Part shown: piece after piece, positions 26,955 through 38,409 of the stretch
Numbering within the stretch: the first letter of the stretch is position 1
How the letters are laid out: each line of letters opens with the position of its first letter
Translations under genes and position numbers: made by a program
Notes under the pieces: generated by a model
The model's input: only the letters and a program-made list of their open reading frames with translations
Databases searched by the model: none
Told to the model about the DNA's origin: nothing
From: Candidatus Abyssobacteria bacterium SURF_5
GTDB lineage: Bacteria; Abyssobacteria; SURF-5
Reading direction: 5' to 3'
Assembly: GCA_003598085.1 (NCBI GenBank)
Contig: QZKU01000053.1
Location: 1-64,000, forward strand
Length of the DNA: 64,000 bases

Positions 26955-27512
26955 ATGAAGCTTTTACTCCACATCTGTTGCGGCCCCTGCGCCACCTATC
27001 CGGCCGCCGCCCTGCTCGAAGCGGGACATGAAGTTTCCGGATTCTTCTACAACCCAAACATTCACCCGCTGGCTGAATACAACCTGCGACTGACCTCGGC
27101 ACGCTCACTGCTCACTCACATGAATATCCCGGCGATCATCGCCGAAGAATACGACATCGAAGAGTACTTCAGGGCGGTCGCCTATCGCGAGCGGAATCGA
27201 TGCGCGGCCTGTTACTATCTGCGGCTTAAAAAAGCCGCCGAACATGCGCGCTCGCGGAATCTCGATGCATTTTCAACGTCTTTGCTGGTCAGCCCATATC
27301 AGAAACACGATCTGATCAGGGAAATCGGGCGGAACATTGGGCTGGAGTGCGCAATCGAGTTCTATTATGAGGATTTTCGGCCCGGCTGGCCGCAGACGCG
27401 GCGACTGTCACGTCAATTGGAGTTATATCGCCAGAAGTATTGCGGCTGCATCTATAGTGAGCGCGAGCGGTTCCTCTCTTCGGAATCCGGTTCCGGGTCA
27501 CAAAACCTTTAA
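26955..27512 (+). CDS. queH: epoxyqueuosine reductase QueH
   Basis: Last step of queuosine synthesis, reducing epoxyqueuosine in tRNA. 185 residues with the cysteine motifs of QueH: LHICCGPCATYP at the N-terminus, NRCAACYYLRL near 80, and YCGCIYSERER near the C-terminus. These bind the metal and iron-sulfur centres in the family. QueH is the non-homologous replacement for cobalamin-dependent QueG. queA and tgt follow directly, giving three queuosine genes in a row. Confidence 0.93.
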   Translation: MKLLLHICCGPCATYPAAALLEAGHEVSGFFYNPNIHPLAEYNLRLTSARSLLTHMNIPAIIAEEYDIEEYFRAVAYRERNRCAACYYLRLKKAAEHARSRNLDAFSTSLLVSPYQKHDLIREIGRNIGLECAIEFYYEDFRPGWPQTRRLSRQLELYRQKYCGCIYSERERFLSSESGSGSQNL

Positions 27513-27521
27513 ACGAAATTC

Positions 27522-29701
<2,180 letters not shown>

Positions 29702-29721
29702 CCCATTTTGAGAGAGAATCG

Positions 29722-30066
29722 ATGACCTTAGGCCTGTTTCAATCACTTGCATACGCACAAGGAAACGAGGGGGGCGTCACCTCCCCCATAGGCGGATTCC
29801 TGTTTCCACTCATCCTGATGTTCATCATCTTCTACTTCCTGCTGATCCGGCCGCAGTCAAGAAAGCAGAAGCAGCATCAGGAGATGTTGAGGAATCTGAA
29901 AAAAGGCGACAAGGTTATAACCTCGGGCGGCCTGTACGGTGTTGTGGTAAAGGTCAGCGAGAAGGATGTTATTATCGAGGTGGCCGAAAAGGTGAATCTC
30001 CGGTTTACTCTCGGCGCCATAGCGACGGTGAGAGAAAGGGAGGAAACCGAGAAAAAAGGATCGTAA
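29722..30066 (+). CDS. yajC: Sec translocon accessory protein YajC
   Basis: 114-residue single-pass inner-membrane protein that associates with SecDF. One helix (about 23-43, FLFPLILMFIIFYFLLIRPQ) is followed by the family segment RPQSRKQKQHQEMLRNLKKGDKVITSGGLYG. It follows tgt by 20 bp with a GAGAGAG ribosome binding site. Confidence 0.95.
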   Translation: MTLGLFQSLAYAQGNEGGVTSPIGGFLFPLILMFIIFYFLLIRPQSRKQKQHQEMLRNLKKGDKVITSGGLYGVVVKVSEKDVIIEVAEKVNLRFTLGAIATVREREETEKKGS

Positions 30067-30214
30067 AAGCAGATAATATCCCTGCTCTATTATCCGCATA
30101 CGTTGTGCGACTAAGACGATCCTGACGTTTGATGGGAGCAGGGTTTCGTTTTACCGGAAGCACGTCCTGCCCTTGAAACGTGACGCTGTCCGGTCTTTCT
30201 TTTGGAGGGATTCC

Positions 30215-32863
30215 ATGCGCAAGAAATTAGGCTGGCGATTCGGCATTATCATCGCGGCCGTCCTGCTGACGTTCTGGTATATCTATCCGACATTCAAATG
30301 GGCCTCGCTTGACAAGTCAGAGCGAGAAGCTCTGATGGATCAATACCGGCTCTACGACTCCGAGCATCCGAATCCAAGCTTTGGCGAAGAGATAGGGACA
30401 TACTTCAAACGCTGGTATCAGGGCGACAAGACGAAAGCCCTGAACCTGGGGCTGGATCTCCAGGGTGGCATGCACCTTGTGCTGCAGGTGGATTCCGATG
30501 CGGCGATTACCAACGAACTCGTCCGCCTCAAGAATAACTTGCGCAAATATTTTATTGATAACGGCGTCATCGTCGGCTCGATGACAGTCCAGAACCAGCG
30601 GATTGTCATCCCTCTCTCCGGCTCGTCCAGCGCCGAGGTGGAAAAAGCCGTCGATGACTTCGCCGAAAACCTTCTCAATGTAACCGCATTTGAAAACAGG
30701 GTCCTGGTTTCCCTCCCTGAGGATCGCGTCGAAGGCATTCGGTCGATGTCGGTCAAGCAAGCGCTCGAGACCATCCGCAATCGCATTGATGAGTTCGGAG
30801 TGGCCGAGCCGATCATTCAACGGCAGGGAGATGACCGCATCGTCGTGCAACTGCCGGGTGTGGAGGATCCGGATCGGGTAAAGGATCTTCTGGGAAGGAC
30901 CGCGCAGCTTTCTTTTCATATCGTCGTCGCCGGTCCGGCGCCCAGAGAGAATCTGCTTGCGCAGTATAACCAGAATCTCCCATCAAATACCTTCCTTGCT
31001 CCGCTCCGCGGCCAGCGCGAGCGCGGCCAGGAGCTTTATTATTTGCTCCAGCGCGAGGCGCCGGTTACGGGAGCCGACCTGACGGATGCCCGCATCAGCC
31101 AGGACGAACTCGGCGCTCCGGCGGTGAACTTCCAGCTTAACAGGGCCGGAGGGGTCGCCTTCGGAAAACTGACCGAGGCAAATATCAATAAGCAGCTCGC
31201 CATCGTGCTCGATGAGGAGGTCGAATCGGCGCCCACTATCCGCTCGCGCATTACGACTAACGGGCAAATTACCGGCAGCTTCACCCCGCAAGAGGTGGAA
31301 GACCTCGCCATCGCTCTCCGATCGGGCGCCTTGCCTGCGCCGGTGAACATCATTGAACAGCGAACGGTCGGACCGACTCTCGGGATCGAATCCATCAACG
31401 AGGGATTCAAAGCCGCGGTATTAAGCCTGATCATAGTCAGCCTGTTCATGATTGTCTACTATCGAACGGCCGGGGCCATCGCCGACCTGGCGCTTTTCAT
31501 GAACATCTTCATGCTGCTGGCATTCCTTTCCTATTTCCGGGCCACCCTCACGCTGCCCGGCATCGGCGGCCTCATTCTCACGATCGGCATGGCGGTGGAC
31601 GCAAATGTGCTCGTCTTCGAGCGGATCCGCGAAGAATTGAAGAAGGGCAAAACACTACGCTCGGCCGTGGACACGGGATATTCGAAGGCTTTCCTTACCA
31701 TCCTCGATGCCAACGTCACGACGTTGATAACCGGCGCCGTCCTCTTCCAGTTTGGGACAGGGCCCGTCAGAGGATTTGCGGTCGTCCTGTGCGTCGGCAT
31801 TCTCATCAGCATGTTCACCGCTCTGTTTGTTACACGAACGATCTTCAACCTGCTCACCCAGCGCAAATGGCTCAAGAAAATCAACATGATGCAAGTGATG
31901 GGTGAGACACACCTCGCCTTTATTCCCAGAAGATTTGTCGCAATAGGAGTTTCACTCGTTGCAATTGTAATCGGCATGGGAACGTTCGCCGTGCGCGGCG
32001 ACGACAATTTCGGAATCGACTTCACCCAGGGCACGATCCTGCAGGTACGCTTCGATAACCCGGTAACAACGGGCGAAGTACGCAACGCGCTGACGAGCGG
32101 CGGACTCGGTGAAACCATTGTGCAACAATATGGCAGCCCAAGGGATATCCTCATTCGCACATCGCTCGAATCGGTTAATGGCGACCAAAGCGAAGAGAAA
32201 GGAACCGCCGCCCTTGTCGGCGAGAAGATCGAGGAAATCCTGCGGCAAAACCTGAATAACCCATTCGAGGTCGAGCGGACGGAAGAGGTGGGCGCGGCAA
32301 TGAGCGCAGACCTGCGCAATAAGGCGGTGCTTTCCATCCTTTACTCGGCAATCGGCATCCTCATCTATATCTCACTGCGATTCGAATTTAGATTTGCGCT
32401 CGGAGCGGTGGTTGCAGTCTTCCACGATGTCCTCATCACCATGGGGGCGCTCGCCCTTGCCGGCAGAGAAATTCAACTGCCGGTCGTGGCGGCCTTGCTT
32501 ACTATCTTCGGTTATTCAATCAACGACACCATCGTCGTCTTTGACCGCATCCGGGAGAACATGCGCCTGAGGCGCGGACAGGATTTCAAGAAACTGGTCG
32601 ACAGCAGTATCAATGAAACGCTTTCGCGCACCATTATCACAGCTCTGACCACCATGTTTGCCGTCGTTGTTCTTTATTTCGTCGGAAGCGAGGTCACGCG
32701 CGATTTCGCTTTTGCCCTCTTCTTCGGAATCGCTGTGGGAACATATTCCTCCATCTTCATAGCAAGCCCAATCCTGATTTTCTGGCAGGACCTTTTCGGG
32801 CGGGGCCGATTGCGCTCCACGGAGCAGAAGCCTCAGAAAAGAAAAAACGCACTGAAGGTCTAG
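30215..32863 (+). CDS. secDF: protein-export membrane protein SecDF (fused)
   Basis: A single 882-residue chain containing both SecD and SecF, the proton-driven helper of Sec export. The start MRKKLGWRFGIIIAAV is chosen because GGAGG lies 6 nt upstream; the frame begins 14 codons earlier. SecD marks: GLDLQGGMHLVLQV, the large periplasmic P1 part, and GIGGLILTIGMAVDANVLVFERIREEL (TM4 region). SecF marks after about 575: FGIDFTQGTILQVRF and the second VLVFDRI-type motif, INDTIVVFDRIRENM. The junction of the two halves lies near residues 555-570. Confidence 0.96.
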   Translation: MRKKLGWRFGIIIAAVLLTFWYIYPTFKWASLDKSEREALMDQYRLYDSEHPNPSFGEEIGTYFKRWYQGDKTKALNLGLDLQGGMHLVLQVDSDAAITNELVRLKNNLRKYFIDNGVIVGSMTVQNQRIVIPLSGSSSAEVEKAVDDFAENLLNVTAFENRVLVSLPEDRVEGIRSMSVKQALETIRNRIDEFGVAEPIIQRQGDDRIVVQLPGVEDPDRVKDLLGRTAQLSFHIVVAGPAPRENLLAQYNQNLPSNTFLAPLRGQRERGQELYYLLQREAPVTGADLTDARISQDELGAPAVNFQLNRAGGVAFGKLTEANINKQLAIVLDEEVESAPTIRSRITTNGQITGSFTPQEVEDLAIALRSGALPAPVNIIEQRTVGPTLGIESINEGFKAAVLSLIIVSLFMIVYYRTAGAIADLALFMNIFMLLAFLSYFRATLTLPGIGGLILTIGMAVDANVLVFERIREELKKGKTLRSAVDTGYSKAFLTILDANVTTLITGAVLFQFGTGPVRGFAVVLCVGILISMFTALFVTRTIFNLLTQRKWLKKINMMQVMGETHLAFIPRRFVAIGVSLVAIVIGMGTFAVRGDDNFGIDFTQGTILQVRFDNPVTTGEVRNALTSGGLGETIVQQYGSPRDILIRTSLESVNGDQSEEKGTAALVGEKIEEILRQNLNNPFEVERTEEVGAAMSADLRNKAVLSILYSAIGILIYISLRFEFRFALGAVVAVFHDVLITMGALALAGREIQLPVVAALLTIFGYSINDTIVVFDRIRENMRLRRGQDFKKLVDSSINETLSRTIITALTTMFAVVVLYFVGSEVTRDFAFALFFGIAVGTYSSIFIASPILIFWQDLFGRGRLRSTEQKPQKRKNALKV

Positions 32864-32870
32864 AATTTGA

Positions 32871-33749
32871 ATGAATCTTCTGCAGGTAAGCCAGATAATC
32901 GATCAGGCGCTCTCCGAGGACATAGGCGCCGGTGATCTTACCACCGATTCGGTCATTGCGCCCGACGCCCTGGCGACCGGTGAAATCATCTGCCGCGCCG
33001 CGGGAGTCGCCGCCGGCATCCCGATAGCAGGTCTCTGTTTCCGGCGGCTCGATTCGCGCATCACCTTCGAGCAGCTTGTTGATGACGGCGCCAGGGTCAC
33101 CCGCAATCGCGTTCTCGCGCGCATCTCGGGATCCGCCCAGCCCATCTTGAAGGCGGAACGAGTCGCATTGAACTTTATTCAGCGGCTATCCGGTATCGCG
33201 ACGCTCACTGCGCGATACGTTGCCGCCGTCAGTGATTATCCGGTCAAAATCCTCGATACCCGCAAAACGACCCCCGGCCTGCGAGTGCTTGAAAAATATG
33301 CGGTCCGCGCCGGCGGCGGGTTCAACCACAGATTCGCACTGTTCGACGGCATCCTCATTAAGGATAACCACCTGATCTTTCAGCACGAAGACGGCTCGCA
33401 AAGCGGCTCCAATCAGATCGAGAGAGCGGTTGCTCGCGCCAAACGTCTGGCGGGCCACCTTCGTAAGATCGAAGTCGAAGCGGAAACCCTCGACCAGGTC
33501 AAACAGGCGCTTCGAGCCGGCGCCGATGCGATTCTGCTGGACAATATGGATGTTGCTACGCTTGCCAAGGCGGTGGAAATCACCCGGAATTCGCGCCGAC
33601 CGGTAATCCTGGAGGCATCCGGCAACGTCTCTTTGAGTAACATCAAGAAGATAGCCGCCGCCGGAGTCGACGTTATCTCAATCGGCGCGCTTACTCATTC
33701 CGCCCCCGCCCTGGATGTCTCTCTCGAGCTTCAATCCGTCGTGGGATAG
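32871..33749 (+). CDS. nadC: nicotinate-nucleotide pyrophosphorylase (quinolinate phosphoribosyltransferase)
   Basis: Converts quinolinate and PRPP to nicotinate mononucleotide in de novo NAD synthesis. 292 residues with EDIGAGDLTTD, ERVALNFIQRLSGIAT, the active-site segment DTRKTTPGLRVLEKYAVRAG, and the C-terminal barrel motif EASGNVSLSNI. It is 8 bp after secDF, followed by birA and coaX, forming a small cofactor cluster. Confidence 0.96.
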   Translation: MNLLQVSQIIDQALSEDIGAGDLTTDSVIAPDALATGEIICRAAGVAAGIPIAGLCFRRLDSRITFEQLVDDGARVTRNRVLARISGSAQPILKAERVALNFIQRLSGIATLTARYVAAVSDYPVKILDTRKTTPGLRVLEKYAVRAGGGFNHRFALFDGILIKDNHLIFQHEDGSQSGSNQIERAVARAKRLAGHLRKIEVEAETLDQVKQALRAGADAILLDNMDVATLAKAVEITRNSRRPVILEASGNVSLSNIKKIAAAGVDVISIGALTHSAPALDVSLELQSVVG

Positions 33750-33760
33750 TCTGCAACCAT

Positions 33761-34768
33761 ATGGAGAAACAAATCCTGCAAATGCTGCGTCAACATGGCG
33801 ACGCCTATGTTTCCGGGCAGATGATGAGCCGCGAGCTCGGCGTCTCGCGCACCATGGTCTGGAAGACGATCGAGGCGCTGCGAAAGCAGGGATTTGTCAT
33901 TGATTCCTCGGCTAACCGGGGATATAAACTCGTAAGAGGCCCGAATAAGCTCCTTGGCTTCGCTCTCGAAGTCGGATTGAATACGAAGGCGATCGGCAAG
34001 TCGATTGTTTCTTTCGATTCGATACCGTCTACGATAGACGCCGCCGGCTCGCTCGCCGCAGGAGGCGCGGAGGAGGGAACTGTCGTCGTGGCTGAATCGC
34101 AAACAGGAGGTCGCGGTCGACTGGGGCGCGCGTGGAGCTCCCCGCGCGGCGCCGGCATCTGGACCTCGATTATCCTGCGGCCGCCGATCCCGCCGCGAGA
34201 TGCGCCGAAACTGACGCTGCTTGCCGCCGTTGCGGTCGCCGCCGTTTTGCAGGAAACCTATCACATCGACGCCCGGATCAAATGGCCGAACGACGTCATC
34301 GTCAATAACAGGAAAATCTGTGGCGCGCTCACCGAGCTTGTCGCAGAGCAGGATCAAGTAAAGTATGCCATCGTCAGCTTCGGCCTCAATGTCAACCAGA
34401 TTCCTTCCACGTTCCCGCCCGATGTCGCCGATCTGGCCACATCGATGAGAATGGAGACCGGAAAACGGCTCGAACGGGCAGAGGTATTCACGCACGTCAT
34501 GAGCGAGCTCGACCGTCTGTATCTCACCTTCAGACAGGATAACGGGATCGATATCATGAATCGCTGGCGAGCGCGTTCCTGCACGCTGGGCAAACAGGTA
34601 ACCGTCCGTTTGCGTGATGAACTGGTGGAAGGAATCGCACGCGATCTCGCTGAGGACGGTTCGCTGGTTGTCGAAGTCGCCGGCGGACGGCTGCGGCACA
34701 TTTCCTATGGTGATGTCACGATACTGCGTGATATGAAAAACGGCGAAAGCCGGGAGAAGGAGCGATAG
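33761..34768 (+). CDS. birA: biotin-[acetyl-CoA-carboxylase] ligase, bifunctional repressor type
   Basis: Attaches biotin to its carrier protein. The 335 residues begin with a winged helix-turn-helix (about 1-60: AYVSGQMMSRELGVSRTMVWKTIEALR), so it may also repress biotin genes. The ligase domain has QTGGRGRLGRAWSSPRGAGIW and IKWPNDVIVNNRKICG; the C-terminal SH3-like part follows. No biotin genes are in this window. coaX follows after 2 bp. Confidence 0.95.
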   Translation: MEKQILQMLRQHGDAYVSGQMMSRELGVSRTMVWKTIEALRKQGFVIDSSANRGYKLVRGPNKLLGFALEVGLNTKAIGKSIVSFDSIPSTIDAAGSLAAGGAEEGTVVVAESQTGGRGRLGRAWSSPRGAGIWTSIILRPPIPPRDAPKLTLLAAVAVAAVLQETYHIDARIKWPNDVIVNNRKICGALTELVAEQDQVKYAIVSFGLNVNQIPSTFPPDVADLATSMRMETGKRLERAEVFTHVMSELDRLYLTFRQDNGIDIMNRWRARSCTLGKQVTVRLRDELVEGIARDLAEDGSLVVEVAGGRLRHISYGDVTILRDMKNGESREKER

Positions 34769-34770
34769 TT

Positions 34771-35538
34771 ATGTTGCTCGTCCTCGACGTTGGAAACACA
34801 CAGACAGTTCTGGGCGTCTATGAGGATAGCCGCCTGCGCGTCAGCTGGCGCATTTCAACTGATATCCGCAAGTCGAGCGATGAGTTCTGGGTCATTCTGC
34901 GCAGTCTCTTCAGGGAATCCGATCTGGACACCGGCCTCATCGACGGAGTATGCATCTCTTCTGTCGTCCCGCCCCTGCAGAGCATGCTCGAGGAGGTCTG
35001 CGACAAGTACTTTAAGACCGAGCCTGTCGTCGTCGAGCCGGGCATCAAGACCGGGCTATCCATTTTATACGACAACCCGCGCGAGGTCGGAGCCGACAGA
35101 ATCGTCAATTCGGTCGCCGGCATCAGCCTGTACGGCTGCCCCCTGATCATCGTGGATTTCGGCACTGCCACCACCTTCGATGCGGTCTCCGGCAAGGCGC
35201 AGTATCTGGGAGGAGCGATATTCCCCGGCATCGGAATATCGGCCGAGGCGCTGTTTCAAAGAACGGCCAAACTTCCCCGAGTCGAATTGGTCGCCCCGAA
35301 AACGGTTATCGGCAAAGACACCGCTTCCAGCATCAAATCCGGCATGATATTCGGGTATGCCGAAATGGTGGATGGGATGGTGCGGCGGATTAAGAAAGAA
35401 ATGGAAGGAGCGCCGAAAGTGATCGCCACAGGCGGTCTTTCGGCGGTAATAGCAGAGCATTCTCAGGAAATTGAAACCGTCGATCCTTTACTGACGCTGG
35501 AAGGCTTGCGGATCATTTTCGCCAAGAACAGGGGCTGA
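34771..35538 (+). CDS. coaX: type III pantothenate kinase
   Basis: First step of coenzyme A synthesis. The 255 residues show the ASKHA-fold marks MLLVLDVGNTQTVLGVYE (phosphate 1), GADRIVNSVAG and IVDFGTATTFDAVS (phosphate 2). AAGGAG lies 8 nt before the ATG. The birA-coaX order is very common. Confidence 0.96.
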   Translation: MLLVLDVGNTQTVLGVYEDSRLRVSWRISTDIRKSSDEFWVILRSLFRESDLDTGLIDGVCISSVVPPLQSMLEEVCDKYFKTEPVVVEPGIKTGLSILYDNPREVGADRIVNSVAGISLYGCPLIIVDFGTATTFDAVSGKAQYLGGAIFPGIGISAEALFQRTAKLPRVELVAPKTVIGKDTASSIKSGMIFGYAEMVDGMVRRIKKEMEGAPKVIATGGLSAVIAEHSQEIETVDPLLTLEGLRIIFAKNRG

Positions 35539-35679
35539 AGAGAACTTGTAATGCCGAGTTCAACGCCGTCTCATCAATATTGCCCACAGCGGTCAGCCAT
35601 GCGCTCTTGTTCTCTATAGAACGCTCTCGTAGGATGTGTCCCGGTTTATATCAAGTCGTCCTCCTGAGGTCCGTCTCGC

Positions 35680-35708
35680 TTGCTAAAGCTAAAGCCATTG
35701 TTTACAAT
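35680..35708 (+). promoter_or_regulatory. candidate promoter of lptC-lptA-lptB
   Basis: TTGCTA (35680-35685), 17-bp spacer, TACAAT (35703-35708). The lptC ATG lies only 6 bp after the -10, so transcription from it would yield a leaderless mRNA. Confidence 0.35.
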
Positions 35709-35714
35709 AAGCTC

Positions 35715-36284
35715 ATGGCAAAAATACTGTCGATCGCAAGTATAATTTTAAGCGCGGCATTGGCGCCGACTTTTGCGACGTGCGGAAATGCGCCCGACAA
35801 ATTGGCCGCTGAATCGACCGAAGTCGCCCCCGGCGACAACAGCATGCAGGAACTGGCGCAGGAACTAAGCAATATCAAGTACACCCAGAACAAGGACGGC
35901 AGATTGCAATGGGAATTGACGGCGGCCGGCGCTCAACAGGCGCTTGACGGGCCGGCCAAACTCCAGCAAGTTAAGATCACCTATTTCTCCGCCAACGGGA
36001 AAACGACGGTAGTGACCGGCGATGCCGGAACTTACGACACCGCCACGAATTCCGCGCAGTTGCTCGGAAATGTGTTGGTGAGTAGTTCTGACGGAATGTC
36101 TCTTTCCACTGATAGTCTGCAGTGGGATCAAAAAACCGAATTGTTGTCAGGCAGCGGAGAGGTCCGAATTTCCCGCGACCAATCCGTAGTGAGGGGAAGA
36201 GGATTTGAGTTGTCACCTGAGGACGAAAGTCTTAAGATATTTGAGGTGAACGGCGTCATCCACAAGAAGGAGATGAATTTATGA
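35715..36284 (+). CDS. lptC: LptC-like LPS export protein
   Basis: 189 residues from MAKILSIASIILSAALAP. The N-terminal hydrophobic segment is a signal or anchor; a Cys follows (TFATC) but it is a poor lipobox. The rest has LptC/OstA-like beta-strand repeats: LQQVKITYFSANGKTTVVTGDAGTYD, then LLGNVLVSSSDGMSLSTDSLQWD. LptC carries LPS between LptB2FG and LptA. No good ribosome binding site precedes this ATG. The lptA start overlaps its stop. Confidence 0.8.
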   Translation: MAKILSIASIILSAALAPTFATCGNAPDKLAAESTEVAPGDNSMQELAQELSNIKYTQNKDGRLQWELTAAGAQQALDGPAKLQQVKITYFSANGKTTVVTGDAGTYDTATNSAQLLGNVLVSSSDGMSLSTDSLQWDQKTELLSGSGEVRISRDQSVVRGRGFELSPEDESLKIFEVNGVIHKKEMNL

Positions 36285-36817
36285 GGATCCGCCTTTGGGT
36301 GGGAGTGTTCGGCTTCCTGATGCTCTTTCTGTCGCAGGCAGCCGCTGCGGCAGAACAGAAGCAAACGGACGCGCCTGCAGATGCGGTTTTGCCGGAAATC
36401 GAAGAGTTTCGCCTGATTCACGCGGAAACGATGACTCTGACACGGCAGAAATCCAAACCGCAGGTGTTCGAGGGCGATGTTGACATTATTATGACGGATG
36501 AGGCCGGAAATGAAACGCAAATTCAGGCCCAGAAAATCACCATCTATTATAAACAGGATCAGAAAAAACTCGACCGAATGGAGGCCGAGGGACAGGTCAA
36601 AATTAAACGCGCCGGCACCGTGGCCACCACCGAACTGGCGGTATATCGGGGAGACAGCGACTTGATAGAGCTTCTGATTGATCCTCATGTGAAAGATGCG
36701 CGCGGAGAGGTAATTGCAAATAAGATATCCATCTTTATGAAAACAGACGAAGTCGTCGCCACAGGTAATGTGAGAGGCCTTCTCCATCCAAAAACCTTTG
36801 AACAAGCATCCAAATGA
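36281..36817 (+). CDS. lptA: LptA/OstA-like periplasmic LPS transport protein
   Basis: 178 residues with a cleavable signal peptide (about 1-23, FLMLFLSQAAAAAE) and an OstA beta-jellyroll domain: ETMTLTRQKSKPQVFEGDVDIIM, QAQKITIYYKQDQKKLDRMEAEGQVKI. It forms the periplasmic bridge for LPS. AAGGAG lies 9-10 nt before the ATG, and the gene overlaps both neighbours by 4 bp. Confidence 0.88.
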   Translation: MRIRLWVGVFGFLMLFLSQAAAAAEQKQTDAPADAVLPEIEEFRLIHAETMTLTRQKSKPQVFEGDVDIIMTDEAGNETQIQAQKITIYYKQDQKKLDRMEAEGQVKIKRAGTVATTELAVYRGDSDLIELLIDPHVKDARGEVIANKISIFMKTDEVVATGNVRGLLHPKTFEQASK

Positions 36818-37608
36818 ACGTCTCTTCAAAAGCATCCCTCGTCGCCACATCACTTGTCAAGCGTTTTAAGAAGCGAACGGTGGTGAATTCGGTCTCGCTC
36901 GAACTGCGTTCGGGCGAAATAGTCGGCCTGCTTGGACCGAATGGAGCCGGAAAGACCACCACCTTCAATATGGTCATCGGGCTGACCACGCCCGACGGCG
37001 GCGATATCTTCTTGAATGGCCGCGTAATCACGCGAGATCCCATATACAAGCGAGCGCGCATGGGCATCGGCTACCTCCCGCAGGAATCCTCGGTTTTCCG
37101 AAAGCTGACCGTCGAGCAAAACCTCCTTGCCATCCTGGAATATTCCGATATCTCTTACCGCCAGAGGCGCGAGCGTACGGACGCGCTCCTTCACGAGTAC
37201 TCGCTCGCTCACCTCTCCAAGCAGCCTGCCTACACACTCTCCGGCGGAGAACGAAGAAGACTTGAAATATGCCGCTCGCTCATCAATTCTCCCCTTTTTA
37301 TCATGCTCGACGAACCATTCTCCGGCGTCGATCCCATCTCGGTCGCCGGCCTGCAGGAGCTGATCATCAAACTCAGAAACAGCGGCATCGGCATTCTGCT
37401 GACCGACCACAGTGTGCGCGAAACCCTGGAGGTAGTCGATCGCGCCTACCTTATCTATGAAGGGCGGGTGGAAGTCTCAGGCACCTCGAATGAGCTGGTA
37501 ACCAATCAGCGAGCGCGCAAACTGTACCTGGGGGAACGATTCGAATTTCAGGCGCCGGCGAGCCGGAGCGACCTTTGGCAGTACCGGCCCAAAAAACCCG
37601 AAAAATAG
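36814..37608 (+). CDS. lptB: LPS export ABC transporter ATPase LptB
   Basis: 264-residue ATPase driving LPS extraction. Walker A LLGPNGAGKTTTFNMV, Q-loop PQESSVFRKLTVEQN, signature LSGGERRRLEICRSL, Walker B FIMLDEPFSGVDP, and H-loop LTDHSVRE are all present. It overlaps lptA by 4 bp. The partner permeases LptF and LptG are not in the window. Confidence 0.96.
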   Translation: MNVSSKASLVATSLVKRFKKRTVVNSVSLELRSGEIVGLLGPNGAGKTTTFNMVIGLTTPDGGDIFLNGRVITRDPIYKRARMGIGYLPQESSVFRKLTVEQNLLAILEYSDISYRQRRERTDALLHEYSLAHLSKQPAYTLSGGERRRLEICRSLINSPLFIMLDEPFSGVDPISVAGLQELIIKLRNSGIGILLTDHSVRETLEVVDRAYLIYEGRVEVSGTSNELVTNQRARKLYLGERFEFQAPASRSDLWQYRPKKPEK

Positions 37609-37653
37609 GGTTCTCCCCTGTTCTTTATTACCTCACTCTGCAACCGTTTCAAA

Positions 37654-37683
37654 TTGACATGCCTTTTTAGGAAGTGCTATAAT
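37654..37683 (+). promoter_or_regulatory. strong promoter of hpf
   Basis: TTGACA (37654-37659), 18-bp spacer, TATAAT (37678-37683), with TGC before the -10. It sits about 145 bp upstream of hpf, after the lptB stop. Confidence 0.85.
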
Positions 37684-37733
37684 TTGTTGTAGGTTAGGAA
37701 GTTCTGTGACCGCCTTTCTTTCAAAAATGTTCA

Positions 37734-37772
37734 CCTATCCTCCCGGATAGGCAGAATTTTTCTTTGTTTTTT
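37734..37772 (+). promoter_or_regulatory. hairpin with T-rich tail in the hpf leader
   Basis: A 7-bp stem CCTATCC/GGATAGG with a TCCC loop is followed after five bases by TTTTTCTTTGTTTTTT. It resembles a terminator and lies between the hpf promoter and its ribosome binding site, so it may attenuate hpf. The gap between stem and T tract is longer than in a standard terminator. Confidence 0.45.
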
Positions 37773-37827
37773 CACCAACGGCATGTGAGCCGGGACGCGC
37801 GGGAAACTAATCTAAAGGAGCACAGGC

Positions 37828-38391
37828 ATGCAATTGATGATAACCGGAAGGCATGTGGATATCACCGAACCTTTGCGTACGCACATCGAAAAGAAGATGC
37901 AGAAAATCAAGGCGTATTTCGACCGCATAATTGAGGTACGCGTTGTGCTCTCAGTTGAAAAATACCGGCAGTTTGCCGAAATCACCATTCTCGGAAGTGG
38001 AATCCACTTCCACAGCACTGAGTCGACGGAAGATATGTATGCGTCTATAGATAAGGCCCTTGAAAAGATCGAGCGCCAGTTGCGCCGCCGAACGACCAAA
38101 GTGCGCCAGTCCAAGCGTAAAAAGGGCGCGGAGCCCGCAGTAGCCGCAGCGGAGCTCGAAGAGGAAGTCGCCGAGGCGCCCGAGCAAGAACTGATTGAGC
38201 AATACGGCCAGTATCGAGTAACAGTAGCCAACTCGATTTTGCCTAAGCCTGTTTCGGTGGAAGAGGCGATCATGCAGCTTGACGTATCAGATGGCGAATT
38301 TCTCGCTTTCGTGAACCAACAGACCGACGAGGTCAATGTCGTGTTCAGAAAGAAAGAGGGCGGATACGGCCTTCTCAGACGTCCGTTTTGA
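37828..38391 (+). CDS. hpf: ribosome hibernation promoting factor, long form
   Basis: 187 residues. The N-terminal domain (about 1-105) matches HPF/YfiA (MQLMITGRHVDITEPLRTHI, VRVVLSVEKYRQFAEITI), an acidic linker rich in Glu and Ala follows, and the C-terminal domain (about 130-187; MQLDVSDGEFLAFVNQQTDEVNVVFRKKEGGYGLL) is the dimerisation part that pairs 70S ribosomes into 100S. AAAGGAG lies 8-9 nt upstream. In proteobacteria rpoN usually lies between lptB and hpf; it is absent here. Confidence 0.95.
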   Translation: MQLMITGRHVDITEPLRTHIEKKMQKIKAYFDRIIEVRVVLSVEKYRQFAEITILGSGIHFHSTESTEDMYASIDKALEKIERQLRRRTTKVRQSKRKKGAEPAVAAAELEEEVAEAPEQELIEQYGQYRVTVANSILPKPVSVEEAIMQLDVSDGEFLAFVNQQTDEVNVVFRKKEGGYGLLRRPF

Positions 38392-38409
38392 TGACCGGGG
38401 GTCATTCCC

